Source: Bryobacteraceae bacterium | GTDB taxonomy: Bacteria; Acidobacteriota; Terriglobia; Bryobacterales; Bryobacteraceae | Length of the DNA: 64,000 nt | NCBI GenBank assembly: GCA_030041495.1 | Contig: JASHNT010000084.1 | Span: 1-64,000 of the forward strand | Reading direction: 5' to 3' | Notes under the pieces: model-generated | The model's database searches: none | Seen by the model: the letters and a program-made list of their open reading frames with translations, nothing else | Told to the model about the DNA's origin: nothing | Translations under genes and position numbers: made by a program | Shown here: piece after piece, positions 18,080-26,455 of the stretch | How positions within the stretch are numbered: position 1 is the stretch's first letter | Layout of the letters: the number at the start of each line of letters is the position of its first letter

Positions 18080-18317
18080 TTGTGGCGCATGCCCTCTAGA
18101 GCCGCGACCAGTTCCTCGACGTTGTCAAAACTCAGACCCTCTGGTAAACCCAGAGGCCGCGGACGCACTACAAATGCCCTGTGGGCCGGGCGACCCGAAG
18201 CCATCAATCCCAAGCGAAGGTAGTGATTCACGGCTCCCTTGAAGGAGGCTCCGGTCCGGCGGATCTCCTTTTGAGGAGGTTCGTCACGTCATCATCGGGC
18301 GACAGAGTGGTTCTCAC
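18076..18317 (-). pseudogene. vapB: Broken vapB-type antitoxin
   Basis: From GTG 18317 the gene reads VRTTLSPDDDVTNLLK, the ribbon-helix-helix opening of VapB. In the run TTTT at 18269-18272 (AAAA on the coding strand) one base is missing; the expected KEIRRTGASFKGAVNHYLRL follows in another frame and runs on to FVVRPRPLGLPEGLSFDNVE and ELVAALEGMRHK, a typical VapB C-terminus. The length of 242 bases is one short of 81 codons, consistent with one deletion. The antitoxin would normally bind the VapC PIN domain and the operator. Confidence 0.88.
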
Positions 18318-18349
18318 ATCCCGATGCTAACCCTCGAGGCATCATGATG

Positions 18350-20224
18350 TCACACGCGCGCCGCCGCGGGGGCCGCGGTGGGAGGCCCTTCCGGAGCCTT
18401 GCCTAACAGACGCTCCGCCTTTTCCAGCAGCTCTCGCTCGGTGAACGGCCGGCGGATCTGGTCCGGCGCGGGCTCAGACGGCTCCTGAGTCCCGGGCTCG
18501 ACGATGCACAGGGCGCGTAGCTCCGGATGCAGTCCGCTCAGGTGCCGGAGCACTTCGCCCGCTTGCTTCGCGCCGGCGACCACCAGGTCCAGTGGTCCTT
18601 CGTGCATCTCGCCCAAGGCAACGGCTTCGTCGGCGTCCGCGGCCTCAATCAGGTTGTAGCCAGCGGCTTCGAAGAAGTTGTGCAGCTCCATGCGCATCGC
18701 TTCACTCGCCTCCACTAAAAGGAGGGTCTCCGTCTGGGCGCCGGCGCCGGTGAGCAGAACCTGGTCCGCGAGCCTGGGGAGCAACAGTTCGATGCGCGAG
18801 CCGCCGCTCGCGCCGGATCGCGCCGACACATAACCTCCGCACTCCGCCGCAAGCCAGTGCACCTGCGCCAGAGCCAGGCTGGAGCCGCTCGAGGCCGGAT
18901 CGAAGAGCCGCTCAATATCCGGCTCCGCCATCGAGTAGGTAATGCTGAGCAGCACGTAAGCCACGCTACGGCCTCCGTGCGGCAGGTCCACCCTCGCGGT
19001 GTCAACCAGCAACTGCCCGCCGGCGGAGCCTCCCTCCGTCATCGCGTCACAGGCGTGCGAGACCAAGCTCAGAATTGCGCCTTCAAGCTGCGCCGCATCG
19101 GCCTTGACCTTTCCCGCGCCGGGAGAAGGCCGCAGCGCCGTTTGAATATGGCCGCCCGCGGCGGCCTCAATCAGCGGAGCCATTCGCCGCAGCACGGCGT
19201 TGATGCTCAACGCGTCTGGCTGGCCTACCTGGCGGGCGCCAAAGGCCTCCAGCCGCCGGGTAATCTCGCCGGCAGCTATAGCCGCGCGATGGATCCCCTC
19301 AAGAGCGCCGCGTGTCGCGGAGAATTCGCCGAATTGCTGCAACAGCAACTCAGTCTGCTTGCGCATGACGCCGATCAGGGAAGCGTATTCTCCGGCGGCG
19401 CTGGCCGCGAGCTTGCCGGCAGCCTCCAACCTCTGGGCCTGCCTGAGCTGGCGTTCCTCCCAGCGCGCGGCACTGGCATCGCGGAAGGTCAGCACCGCGC
19501 CCAGCACCTCTTGCGCGCTCCGCACCGGCGCCGCGAATCCGTCCACCTCCATTTCCCGCCCATCGCGCGAGGCGAGACGCGTATGGCGGTCGAACGGGAC
19601 CGGCTCGCCACGCAGCAACGCCAGCGGGACGGGCTCGAAATCGCCCTCGGGCAGGTGCAGGCTCACTACGTTTTGGACCGGCCGGCCTTCGGCCTCGGCC
19701 TGAGTGTATCCGGTGGCCCGCTCCGCGGCACGATTCAGCAGAAGGACGTGGCCCTCCGCGTCCGCCACCACAGCCGCGTCCGCGATGGAAACCAGCACCG
19801 CGCGCAGCCAGGCTTCGCGCTCTTCCAGCAGCCTTTCCACGCGGTGCTTGGCGATCGCCATTTCGATCCCGGTTTGCAGTGAGGAAGGACCCAGAGGCTT
19901 GACGATGTAGCCGAAAGGGCCGGCCTGCTTGGCCCGGTCCAGCGTGGCCCGGTCGGCGTGCGCCGTCAAAAAAATCACCGGCAGGCGATGGCGCGCGCGA
20001 ATCTCCAGAGCCGTGTCGATGCCGTCGCGGCGCCCGTCGATGCGGATGTCCATCAGGACGATTTCGGCGTTGGGCGCAAGCCGCAGCGCTTCTTCGGCGG
20101 TCGACACCGGGCCGAGCACTTCGTGCCCTTGAGCCTCGAGCCGCCGGGCGATATCGTGCGCGATCAGGCCTTCGTCCTCGACGACCAGCACCCGGTAGGC
20201 GCGGGAGGGTTCAGGATGCGGCAT
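18350..20224 (-). CDS. Hybrid REC-PAS-(degenerate kinase)-(degenerate REC) signalling protein
   Basis: A 624-residue cytoplasmic protein. The ATG at 20224 has AAAGGAGG five bases upstream. Residues 10-120 are an intact receiver (VVEDE, phospho-acceptor D59, LTA, VKP). Residues 135-255 form a PAS domain. Residues 260-485 align with a histidine kinase core, but the H-box reads RLEAAGKLAASAAGEY with Gly278 in place of His, the N-box Asn is His390, and the DxGxG box is replaced by SITYS. Residues 498-608 align with a second receiver lacking the acidic pocket and the phospho-Asp (Gly551). It therefore looks like a pseudo-kinase scaffold that can still accept phosphate at D59. It overlaps the upstream kinase gene by 14 bases, so translation is likely coupled. 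Confidence 0.85.
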   Translation of the reverse strand: MPHPEPSRAYRVLVVEDEGLIAHDIARRLEAQGHEVLGPVSTAEEALRLAPNAEIVLMDIRIDGRRDGIDTALEIRARHRLPVIFLTAHADRATLDRAKQAGPFGYIVKPLGPSSLQTGIEMAIAKHRVERLLEEREAWLRAVLVSIADAAVVADAEGHVLLLNRAAERATGYTQAEAEGRPVQNVVSLHLPEGDFEPVPLALLRGEPVPFDRHTRLASRDGREMEVDGFAAPVRSAQEVLGAVLTFRDASAARWEERQLRQAQRLEAAGKLAASAAGEYASLIGVMRKQTELLLQQFGEFSATRGALEGIHRAAIAAGEITRRLEAFGARQVGQPDALSINAVLRRMAPLIEAAAGGHIQTALRPSPGAGKVKADAAQLEGAILSLVSHACDAMTEGGSAGGQLLVDTARVDLPHGGRSVAYVLLSITYSMAEPDIERLFDPASSGSSLALAQVHWLAAECGGYVSARSGASGGSRIELLLPRLADQVLLTGAGAQTETLLLVEASEAMRMELHNFFEAAGYNLIEAADADEAVALGEMHEGPLDLVVAGAKQAGEVLRHLSGLHPELRALCIVEPGTQEPSEPAPDQIRRPFTERELLEKAERLLGKAPEGPPTAAPAAARV

Positions 20225-21323
20225 CGTTGCCTCCTTTAATTTCCACAACGGGGAACGACACGCGGAACACGGTTTGGGTTTTATGCGCGCCGCGCTCGAA
20301 TTCGAACTTGCCTTTGAGCTGGCGCGACAGTATTTGAACGATGCGGAGGCCGAGCGAGGCTGACTTGCTGGGCTCGAAATCCGCGGGCAACTCCACGCCG
20401 TTGTTGCGCACGGTCATTTCCACGCGGCTTTCGGAGCCGCTTCCGGCCGACAATCCCCCGGCGACGGCAATCTGGCCTCCGCGCCCGTCAGGAAAAGCGT
20501 GCTTCAGCGCGTTCGAGATCAGCTCATTCAAGATCAATCCGGCGGGAATCGCCTGATCCACGCCCAGCACCAGCGGCTCCATCATCACCTGGCCGGAGAT
20601 GCGCCCCGGGTCCGCCCCATAGGCGTTCAGCAGGTTGTTCATCAGCAGTCCCGCATGCTCCGCCAGATTCACCTGGCGCAAATCGCGCGATTCGTAAAGC
20701 TGCTCATGGATCATCGCCATCGATTCCACCCGGTGCTGGCTTTCGCGGAGCACTTCGGCGATGGGTTGGCCCACGAATCCGTCGGCTTGCAGGCGCAACA
20801 AACTGGCCACCACTTGCAGATTGTTCTTGACCCGATGGTGCACCTCCTGAAGCAACACCTCTTTTTCGGAGAGCGAGCGGGCCAGCCGGTCGCGCTCGGC
20901 TTCCAGGGCGTGCATCAGGCCGACCTTCTGCGTGGCTTTTTGAATCGCCATGCTTAAGCTGTCGGAGGTAATGCGATCCTTCACCAGATAGTCCTGCGCG
21001 CCGGCCTTCATCGCCTCCACGGCGACCTGCTCACTGGTGACGCCGGTCAGCATCACCACCGCCGGAGGCGAGCCAAATTCACCGTTCAACCGGGCCAGAA
21101 AATCCAATCCGGTCATGTCCGGCAACCGGTAATCCAGAAGAACGCAATCGGGCGACTTTCCGCGCACGGTTTCCAACCCTCCGGCCGCCGTATCCGCCTC
21201 AAAAAACTCTAGCCGGGAGCCGTGCGCCTCATCGAGCAGCAGCCGGCACAGCTTACGTTCGGCGGCGGAGTCGTCAACCATCAGCACCCTCACGGCGCGA
21301 TCTTCCTGGTGGGATTCCTTCAT
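20211..21323 (-). CDS. Receiver-HisKA_2 sensor kinase
   Basis: A 370-residue protein starting at ATG 21323 (MKESHQEDRAVRVLMVDD). The receiver (residues 10-125) is complete: VDD, D64 in LLDYRLPD, LTG and LVKD. Residues 152-200 hold a HisKA_2 dimerisation/phosphotransfer box, EVHHRVKNNLQVVASLL (His162/163). The ATPase part has the N-box NELISNALKHAF (N271) and a G-box GLRIVQILSRQLKGKF, but the DxGxG motif reads VRNNGVELP, with Asn307 instead of Asp, so ATP use should be tested. An upstream extension of the frame to 21977 crosses the SRP RNA and dnaX and is not real. It probably phosphorylates its own receiver or that of the downstream hybrid. Confidence 0.88.
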   Translation of the reverse strand: MKESHQEDRAVRVLMVDDSAAERKLCRLLLDEAHGSRLEFFEADTAAGGLETVRGKSPDCVLLDYRLPDMTGLDFLARLNGEFGSPPAVVMLTGVTSEQVAVEAMKAGAQDYLVKDRITSDSLSMAIQKATQKVGLMHALEAERDRLARSLSEKEVLLQEVHHRVKNNLQVVASLLRLQADGFVGQPIAEVLRESQHRVESMAMIHEQLYESRDLRQVNLAEHAGLLMNNLLNAYGADPGRISGQVMMEPLVLGVDQAIPAGLILNELISNALKHAFPDGRGGQIAVAGGLSAGSGSESRVEMTVRNNGVELPADFEPSKSASLGLRIVQILSRQLKGKFEFERGAHKTQTVFRVSFPVVEIKGGNDAAS

Positions 21324-21470
21324 GTCGACATTAAGGTTGTGGGGCGGGCGGGCGGATTTTCTCTTCGGGAGGCTCTCGAAAAGGGCCGTTCCTGCCTTCC
21401 TCTTTCGGCCTGGCGCTTTTTGGCTGGCACTTTTTGGTCGAACAGCGGGAAAACTGTTAGCATGGAGAGT

Positions 21471-21580
21471 TGTCAGGCTCCGGGCTTCGTGCAACGGGCG
21501 GCTGCGAACCCCGCCAGGTCCGGAAGGAAGCAACGGTAGTGGTTTAACTCGTGTGCCGCGGATCACCCGGGGTCTGGCAT
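21471..21580 (+). ncRNA. ffs: Signal recognition particle RNA (4.5S-type)
   Basis: The segment contains the near-invariant SRP core GCCAGGTCCGGAAGGAAGC (about 21513-21531), with the GGAA tetraloop and the asymmetric loop bound by Ffh. Flanking strands pair: TGTCAGGCTCCGGG at the 5' side with the 3' strand ending GGGGTCTGGCA (allowing G-U pairs), giving a hairpin of about 110 nt, like 4.5S RNA. It has no Alu domain. It lies 13 bases before dnaX, an arrangement seen in several phyla, and is on the opposite strand from the sensor kinase gene. The exact ends are estimated. Confidence 0.93.
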
Positions 21581-21593
21581 AATTCCCCTCCTC

Positions 21594-23201
21594 ATGTATC
21601 AAGTGATCGCCCGCAAATACCGGCCGCAAACTTTCGCGGAGCTGATCAGCCAGGAACACGTCAAAACCACTCTGGAAAACGCGATCACGCAGCGGCGCAT
21701 CGCTCATGGCTACATTTTTTCCGGCCAACGCGGCACCGGCAAAACCACGGTGGCGCGCATCATGGCCCGATGCCTGAATTGCGAAAAGGGACCCACCGCC
21801 TCTCCTTGCGGCCTCTGCGCCAGTTGCAAGGAAATCTCCGCCGGATCGTCGGTCGACGTCATCGAGATCGACGCCGCCTCCAACCGCGGCATCAACGAAA
21901 TGCGCGAGCTGCGCGAAAACGTCCGCTACCGCCCGGCCCGCGACCGCTGCAAAGTCTTCATCGTGGATGAAGCGCACCAGATTACCAGCGAAGCCTTCAA
22001 CGCTCTGCTGAAAACTCTGGAAGAACCGCCGGAGTGGGTGGTGTTCCTGCTATGCACCACCGAAGCGCACAAGATCCCCGCGACCATCGCCTCGCGCTGT
22101 CAGCAGTTCAGCTTTCGCAGCGTCGATTTCGCTGAACTGGTCGAGCGCATGGAGCAGATCGCCAAGCTGGAAGGGATCGAAGCGGATAAGGAAACGCTGG
22201 GCGTGCTGGCCGCGGCGGGCGAAGGCAGCGTGCGCGATTCGCTCTCCGCTCTGGATCAGGCCATCGCTTGTTGCGGAACCAAGCTCGAGACCGATGAGGT
22301 GCGTGCGCTTTTGGGGATGTTCGCGGCGCAGAGCCTGGAACAAGTGGCATCCGCACTGGCCGCCAGCGACGCAAAGAGGATGCTTGAAGTCGTCGCTGAA
22401 CTCGAATCCAACGGCCGCAGCCTGCAGCATTTTTCGCGCGAGCTGGCGCGCTACTTCCGCAACCTGCTGGTGGAGAAAATCGAGGGCGGATTCACGCGCC
22501 TGGTGGCCGCATCGCCGGCCGAGCAGGAGCGCATGCTTGCGACCGCCGGCCAGTTTCGCGAAGAGGACTTGACGCGGTACCTGAAATTGTCGCTCGATTT
22601 GTTCCGCGATTTGCAGAGCTCTCTGCAGCCGCGGCTGCACTTGGAAATGGGCTTGCTGCGGATGGTCCACGCGGGGAAGTTGCAGCCGATCGAGGAGGCG
22701 CTCGCATCTCTGGGCGCCTCTGGCGCTTCTTCGGCGCCCAAGGCTCCAGCGCCCCGAACCGGTGGGGCACCGGCGGCGCAGTCGGCTCCTGCTCAAACCG
22801 CGGCTCCTCAATCCGGAGCCGGCGGCTCACTGCGTTCACGGTTGCACGACGCGCTGGTGGAGGCGAAGCTCGCGAATCTGGCCGATGCGCTGGAGCACAC
22901 GCAGGTGGCCGAAAACGGCGCGGAGCTGATCTTCACCACGCCCAAGATGTATCAAATGTTTCTGAAAGACGCAGCTTTTTCATCCGCCGTGCAGCGCGTG
23001 ATGGGCAAGCCGGCGCGCATCACGATCAAGGTCGGCGAGCCCGCGCCCGAAACGAAGCCATCTGGGGCGCAGACGCCCAACCCGGTTTCAGGCGCGGCTG
23101 CTGCACGCGCGCTCGGCCACCCCGAAGTTCAGAAATTCCAGGAGCTGTTTCCCGGAAGCCAGGTCCGTGCGGTCCGCAATTTGAGGGAGAACGAAGCATG
23201 A
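21594..23201 (+). CDS. dnaX: DNA polymerase III subunit gamma/tau
   Basis: A 535-residue clamp-loader ATPase. Walker A GQRGTGKTT (44-52), four zinc-binding Cys (C63, C72, C75, C78), Walker B VDEAHQIT near residue 123, sensor LLCTTE near 148 and the SRC arginine finger in ASRCQQFSF near 165 are all present. A Pro/Ala-rich linker (about 375-415) leads to a C-terminal tau-like domain. I see no slippery A-run with hairpin like the E. coli gamma frameshift site. It starts 13 bases after the SRP RNA and ends in an ATGA overlap with ybaB. Confidence 0.96.
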   Translation: MYQVIARKYRPQTFAELISQEHVKTTLENAITQRRIAHGYIFSGQRGTGKTTVARIMARCLNCEKGPTASPCGLCASCKEISAGSSVDVIEIDAASNRGINEMRELRENVRYRPARDRCKVFIVDEAHQITSEAFNALLKTLEEPPEWVVFLLCTTEAHKIPATIASRCQQFSFRSVDFAELVERMEQIAKLEGIEADKETLGVLAAAGEGSVRDSLSALDQAIACCGTKLETDEVRALLGMFAAQSLEQVASALAASDAKRMLEVVAELESNGRSLQHFSRELARYFRNLLVEKIEGGFTRLVAASPAEQERMLATAGQFREEDLTRYLKLSLDLFRDLQSSLQPRLHLEMGLLRMVHAGKLQPIEEALASLGASGASSAPKAPAPRTGGAPAAQSAPAQTAAPQSGAGGSLRSRLHDALVEAKLANLADALEHTQVAENGAELIFTTPKMYQMFLKDAAFSSAVQRVMGKPARITIKVGEPAPETKPSGAQTPNPVSGAAAARALGHPEVQKFQELFPGSQVRAVRNLRENEA

Positions 23202-23506
23202 AAATGCCCGGAAACATGCAGGCCATGATGCAACAGGCCCAGCAGATGCAAAAGAAGATGCAGGAGGAAATCGCGCTGATTCGCGTGGAGGCCTCCGCCG
23301 GAGGAGGCATGGTGTCCGTCAAAATGGACGGCCACAAGAACGTCACCGGCGTTAAGATTGATCCGGAGGTCGCCGGCGACGTGGAGATGCTGCAAGACTT
23401 GGTGGTCGCCGCCTGCAATGAAGCGGCCAAGAAGGTCGACGAAGAGACGCAGCGCAGGACCGCCAGCTTCCTGGGTGGGCTCGGCCTGCCTCCAGGATTG
23501 CTGTAG
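23198..23506 (+). CDS. ybaB: YbaB/EbfC nucleoid-associated protein
   Basis: A 102-residue DNA-binding protein; the ATG overlaps the dnaX stop (ATGA). The Met/Gln-rich N-terminal helix (MQAMMQQAQQMQKKMQEE), then VEASAGGGMVSVKMDGHKNV and VTGVKIDPEVAG, and the C-terminal helix with AACNEAAKKVDEETQ are the standard pattern of the family, which forms tweezer-like dimers on DNA. Its place between dnaX and recR is conserved in many bacteria. Confidence 0.95.
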   Translation: MKMPGNMQAMMQQAQQMQKKMQEEIALIRVEASAGGGMVSVKMDGHKNVTGVKIDPEVAGDVEMLQDLVVAACNEAAKKVDEETQRRTASFLGGLGLPPGLL

Positions 23507-23515
23507 ACTCTCCTC

Positions 23516-24115
23516 ATGCCGGATTTCGCGGCGCCGTTGCAGCGCCTCATCAATGAGTTCCGCCAGCTGCCGGGAATTGGGCAGAAATCGGCGCAGAGGC
23601 TCGCGTTTCATGTTCTGCGGGCTTCGCGCGACGACGCGGCCCGGCTGGCTTCCGCGCTTCTCGAAGTCAAAGACAATCTCGGTCTGTGCGCCGAATGCAA
23701 CAACATCAGCGACGGCGAACTCTGCCCGTACTGCCGCGACCCGCATCGCGATCACTCGCAGATCTGCGTGGTGGAGGAGCCGCACAACATCCTGCCAATC
23801 GAGACCACGCGGACGTTTGAGGGCGTGTATCACGTGCTGCACGGATCGATTTCGCCCCTACGCGGCATCGGGCCGGAACAATTGAAGATCAAGGGACTGC
23901 TGGAGCGCATTGAGCGCCATCAGCCCAAAGAGATTATCCTGGCGACGAATCCGACGGTGGAGGGGGAAGCCACCGCGGTGTATCTCTCGCGCCTGCTCAA
24001 GCCGTTGGGGTTGAAAGTGACGCGCATCGCCATGGGCATTCCGGTGGGCAGCGACCTGGAATTCGCCGACGAAGTGACGATGTCGAAATCGCTCGAAAAT
24101 CGCCGGGAGATGTAG
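23516..24115 (+). CDS. recR: Recombination mediator RecR
   Basis: A 199-residue protein that works with RecF/RecO to load RecA at gaps. It has the N-terminal helix-hairpin-helix ([17 protein letters not shown]), the C4 zinc finger [16 protein letters not shown] (about residues 57-72), and the Toprim domain ([16 protein letters not shown], then [20 protein letters not shown]). The C-terminal tail has [19 protein letters not shown]. Length is typical. It is part of the dnaX-ybaB-recR run, nine bases after ybaB. Confidence 0.97.
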   Translation: MPDFAAPLQRLINEFRQLPGIGQKSAQRLAFHVLRASRDDAARLASALLEVKDNLGLCAECNNISDGELCPYCRDPHRDHSQICVVEEPHNILPIETTRTFEGVYHVLHGSISPLRGIGPEQLKIKGLLERIERHQPKEIILATNPTVEGEATAVYLSRLLKPLGLKVTRIAMGIPVGSDLEFADEVTMSKSLENRREM

Positions 24116-24119
24116 CTTC

Positions 24120-24806
24120 ATGAAGGCCGTTTGTCTTCTGAGCGGCGGATTGGACTCTTCCACTTGCCTGGGCGTTGCCGTTCGCGACGGGTTCACCTGT
24201 TACGCGCTCTCCTTTGAATACGGCCAGCGGCACAGCGTTGAGTTGCAAGCCGCTGCCCGGATCTCGCAGCTTTTCCATGCGATCGAGCATCGCGTGGCCC
24301 ACATCGACCTGCGAGCTTTCGGCGCGAGCGCGCTCACTGCCGACATCGCCGTACCCAAGAGCCGAACGCCGGACCAGATGGCGCACGGCATCCCCATCAC
24401 CTACGTGCCAGCCCGCAACACCATTTTTCTCGCCTACGCTCTCGCGTGGGCGGAGGTTCTGGAGTGCTCCGACATCTTCATCGGCGTGAATGCAATCGAT
24501 TATTCCGGCTACCCGGATTGTCGCCCCGAATATATCGAAGCCTTCGAGAAGATGGCGAACCTGGGGACGAAGGCGGGGGTCGAGGGGCGCACGCACACGC
24601 GGATTCATACGCCGCTCGCAAAGTTGGGGAAGGTCGACATCGTCCGCCTCGGCAAAGAGATCGGCGTCGATTTTTCGCTCACCCATAGCTGCTACGATCC
24701 CTCGCCCGAAGGGCGCCCGTGTGGATTATGCGATTCCTGCCTGCTGCGCCGCGAGGGTTTCGAGCAAGCCGGCATTGCAGATCCGCTTCAGTATCCCACG
24801 CCATGA
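24120..24806 (+). CDS. queC: 7-cyano-7-deazaguanine (preQ0) synthase
   Basis: A 228-residue ATP-dependent enzyme turning 7-carboxy-7-deazaguanine into preQ0. It carries the PP-loop [13 protein letters not shown] (residues 6-18), [47 protein letters not shown] and the C-terminal zinc site (SCYDP, then [11 protein letters not shown]). It starts four bases after recR and overlaps queE by four bases (ATGA), so it probably extends the dnaX operon. QueD and QueF are not in the window. Confidence 0.96.
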   Translation: MKAVCLLSGGLDSSTCLGVAVRDGFTCYALSFEYGQRHSVELQAAARISQLFHAIEHRVAHIDLRAFGASALTADIAVPKSRTPDQMAHGIPITYVPARNTIFLAYALAWAEVLECSDIFIGVNAIDYSGYPDCRPEYIEAFEKMANLGTKAGVEGRTHTRIHTPLAKLGKVDIVRLGKEIGVDFSLTHSCYDPSPEGRPCGLCDSCLLRREGFEQAGIADPLQYPTP

Positions 24807-25486
24807 AGATCGCCGAGATTTTTTATTCGATTCAGGGCGAAGGAATGCTCGCCGGGGTGCCGAGCGTGTTCGTGCGTGTGAGCGGATGTAATCTGCGCTG
24901 CGTGTGGTGCGACACCCCGTACACTTCCTGGAATCCGGAAGGCTGCGAGATCACGATCGACAAAATCGTTAGCGAAGTCCGCGGCTACGGAGCCTCGCAC
25001 GTAGTTCTCACGGGCGGAGAGCCGATGATTCTCGCCGAATCGATCGAACTCACGCGGCGACTGAAGACGGCGGGCGAGCACATCACGGTGGAGACTGCCG
25101 GGACGGTCTACCAGCCGGTCACCTGCGATCTGATGAGCATCAGCCCCAAGCTCGCCAGCTCGACTCCGCATGAGCGCGAAGGCGGGCGCTGGGCCGCGCA
25201 GCACGAAAGACTCCGTTACCACCCTGACGTTTTGCGTAGGCTTACGTCGGAGTATCCGTATCAATTAAAGTTCGTGGTGACTGCACCGGAGGATATTCCG
25301 GAGATCCAGGGAATCGTGGATGACATCGGCGCAGATGCGGCCCGAGTGGTTCTGATGCCGGAGGGCGTCAGCGCCGAGGCGCTACGCGAGCGTGCACAAT
25401 GGCTGGTGGATCTGTGCAAGCAGCTCGGCTACCGCTATAGCCCACGCCTGCACATCGATATTTGGGGCAATCAGCGGGGCGTGTGA
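24803..25486 (+). CDS. queE: 7-carboxy-7-deazaguanine synthase (radical SAM)
   Basis: A 227-residue radical-SAM enzyme acting just before QueC in queuosine precursor synthesis. The start is ATG 24803, inside the queC stop. YSIQGEG (residues 8-14) and the cluster motif CNLRCVWCD (C-x3-C-x2-C) are characteristic, followed by VLTGGEPMI and VETAGTVY. The C-terminal [12 protein letters not shown] ends 16 bases inside the convergent mutY gene. Confidence 0.95.
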   Translation: MKIAEIFYSIQGEGMLAGVPSVFVRVSGCNLRCVWCDTPYTSWNPEGCEITIDKIVSEVRGYGASHVVLTGGEPMILAESIELTRRLKTAGEHITVETAGTVYQPVTCDLMSISPKLASSTPHEREGGRWAAQHERLRYHPDVLRRLTSEYPYQLKFVVTAPEDIPEIQGIVDDIGADAARVVLMPEGVSAEALRERAQWLVDLCKQLGYRYSPRLHIDIWGNQRGV

Positions 25487-26427
25487 CGAGAACTGACGCT
25501 GATCGCTTTTTTCGCTGTGGTGCTGAGTGGAATCTCGTGTAGCTTCGCTTCCTCCCACCAGCGGGCTTCGCGCGGAGTCCGGTCCGCGATCGCTTCACGA
25601 ACCTCGCAGGCGTAGCGCGTGTTCATGATGGTGTGTGCGAACGATCCTAGCTCGACACCCATGCGCGAGCCAGGAAAAGGCTCCGGCAAATCCCAAAATC
25701 CGCTTACGCGCGGGCTGGGCGTGAGCAAAATCTTGCCGCGTCTCCGGATCGCTAGCAGAGTCAGCCGCACTCGTTGTGATTCCGGCTTCGGTTTCCTGCG
25801 CGGCAGCTCCGCTTGCATGCCCAGCCGGAGAGCTTCGCAATGTTTTGCTACCGGGCAGGAATCGCACAGAGGGTCGCGCGGCAGGCAGATCAGAGCGCCC
25901 AGCTCCATCAGGGCCTGATTCGACCGCGCGGGATGCTTGCGATCCAGCAGGCGGGTTGCCGCCTCTTGAGCATCGGCGTGACCATCGCCGGCGAGCCTGG
26001 CGATCACTCGTTTGACGTTGCCGTCGACTACCGCATGAGGCAGGCCGTAGGCGATGCTCGCCACGGCCGCAGCGGTGTAATCGCCGATGCCGGGAAGCTC
26101 GCGGATGCTCTCGTAGTCGCTCGGGAACGCGCCGCGCTCCGCGATCGCTTTCGCGGCTTTATGAAGATTCCGGGCCCGCGTATAATATCCCAACCCGCTC
26201 CAGGCGGTCAGAACCTCCGTTTCTGCCGCTGCGGCGAGCGACTCCGCATTCGGGAATCGCGCCAGGAACCGCTGATAGTAAGGAATCGCAGCGGCCACGC
26301 GAGTCTGCTGCAGCATGATCTCGGAAATCCAAATTGCATAGGGGTCGCGCGTGCGGCGCCAGGGCAAGTCCCGAGCGTTCTTCGCATACCATGTGGCCAG
26401 CTCGTTCCGGAGGGATCCCGCGTTCAA
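25471..26427 (-). CDS. mutY: A/G-specific adenine DNA glycosylase
   Basis: A 318-residue base-excision enzyme removing A opposite 8-oxoG. Catalytic residues are visible: E36 in WISEIMLQQTR and D135 in VVDGNVKRV; the helix-hairpin-helix is ELPGIGDYTAAAVASIAYG; the [4Fe-4S] ligands are C181, C188, C191 and C197 (C-x6-C-x2-C-x5-C). A short NUDIX-like C-terminal domain (about 220-318) should recognise 8-oxoG. The apparent start is TTG 26427, with AGGAGG directly abutting it, which is too close for normal use; the true start may differ slightly. It is divergent from uvrA across 28 bases and converges on queE. Confidence 0.94.
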   Translation of the reverse strand: MNAGSLRNELATWYAKNARDLPWRRTRDPYAIWISEIMLQQTRVAAAIPYYQRFLARFPNAESLAAAAETEVLTAWSGLGYYTRARNLHKAAKAIAERGAFPSDYESIRELPGIGDYTAAAVASIAYGLPHAVVDGNVKRVIARLAGDGHADAQEAATRLLDRKHPARSNQALMELGALICLPRDPLCDSCPVAKHCEALRLGMQAELPRRKPKPESQRVRLTLLAIRRRGKILLTPSPRVSGFWDLPEPFPGSRMGVELGSFAHTIMNTRYACEVREAIADRTPREARWWEEAKLHEIPLSTTAKKAISVSSRHTPR

Positions 26428-26433
26428 CCTCCT

Positions 26434-26443
26434 ATACTAGTAT
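26434..26443. promoter_or_regulatory. Perfect palindrome between mutY and uvrA
   Basis: ATACTAGTAT is a perfect 10-bp inverted repeat in the 28-bp space between the two divergent repair genes. Its position could suit a shared operator or overlapping -10 elements. It does not match the known LexA boxes of E. coli or B. subtilis; a regulator is not identified. Confidence 0.35.
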
Positions 26444-26455
26444 TTAGTCCTTCCC

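Noticed and set aside
21324-21977. Upstream extension of the sensor kinase frame on the minus strand
   Set aside because: It runs across the SRP RNA and the start of dnaX and has no receiver-like or membrane sequence; ATG 21323 fits the receiver domain.
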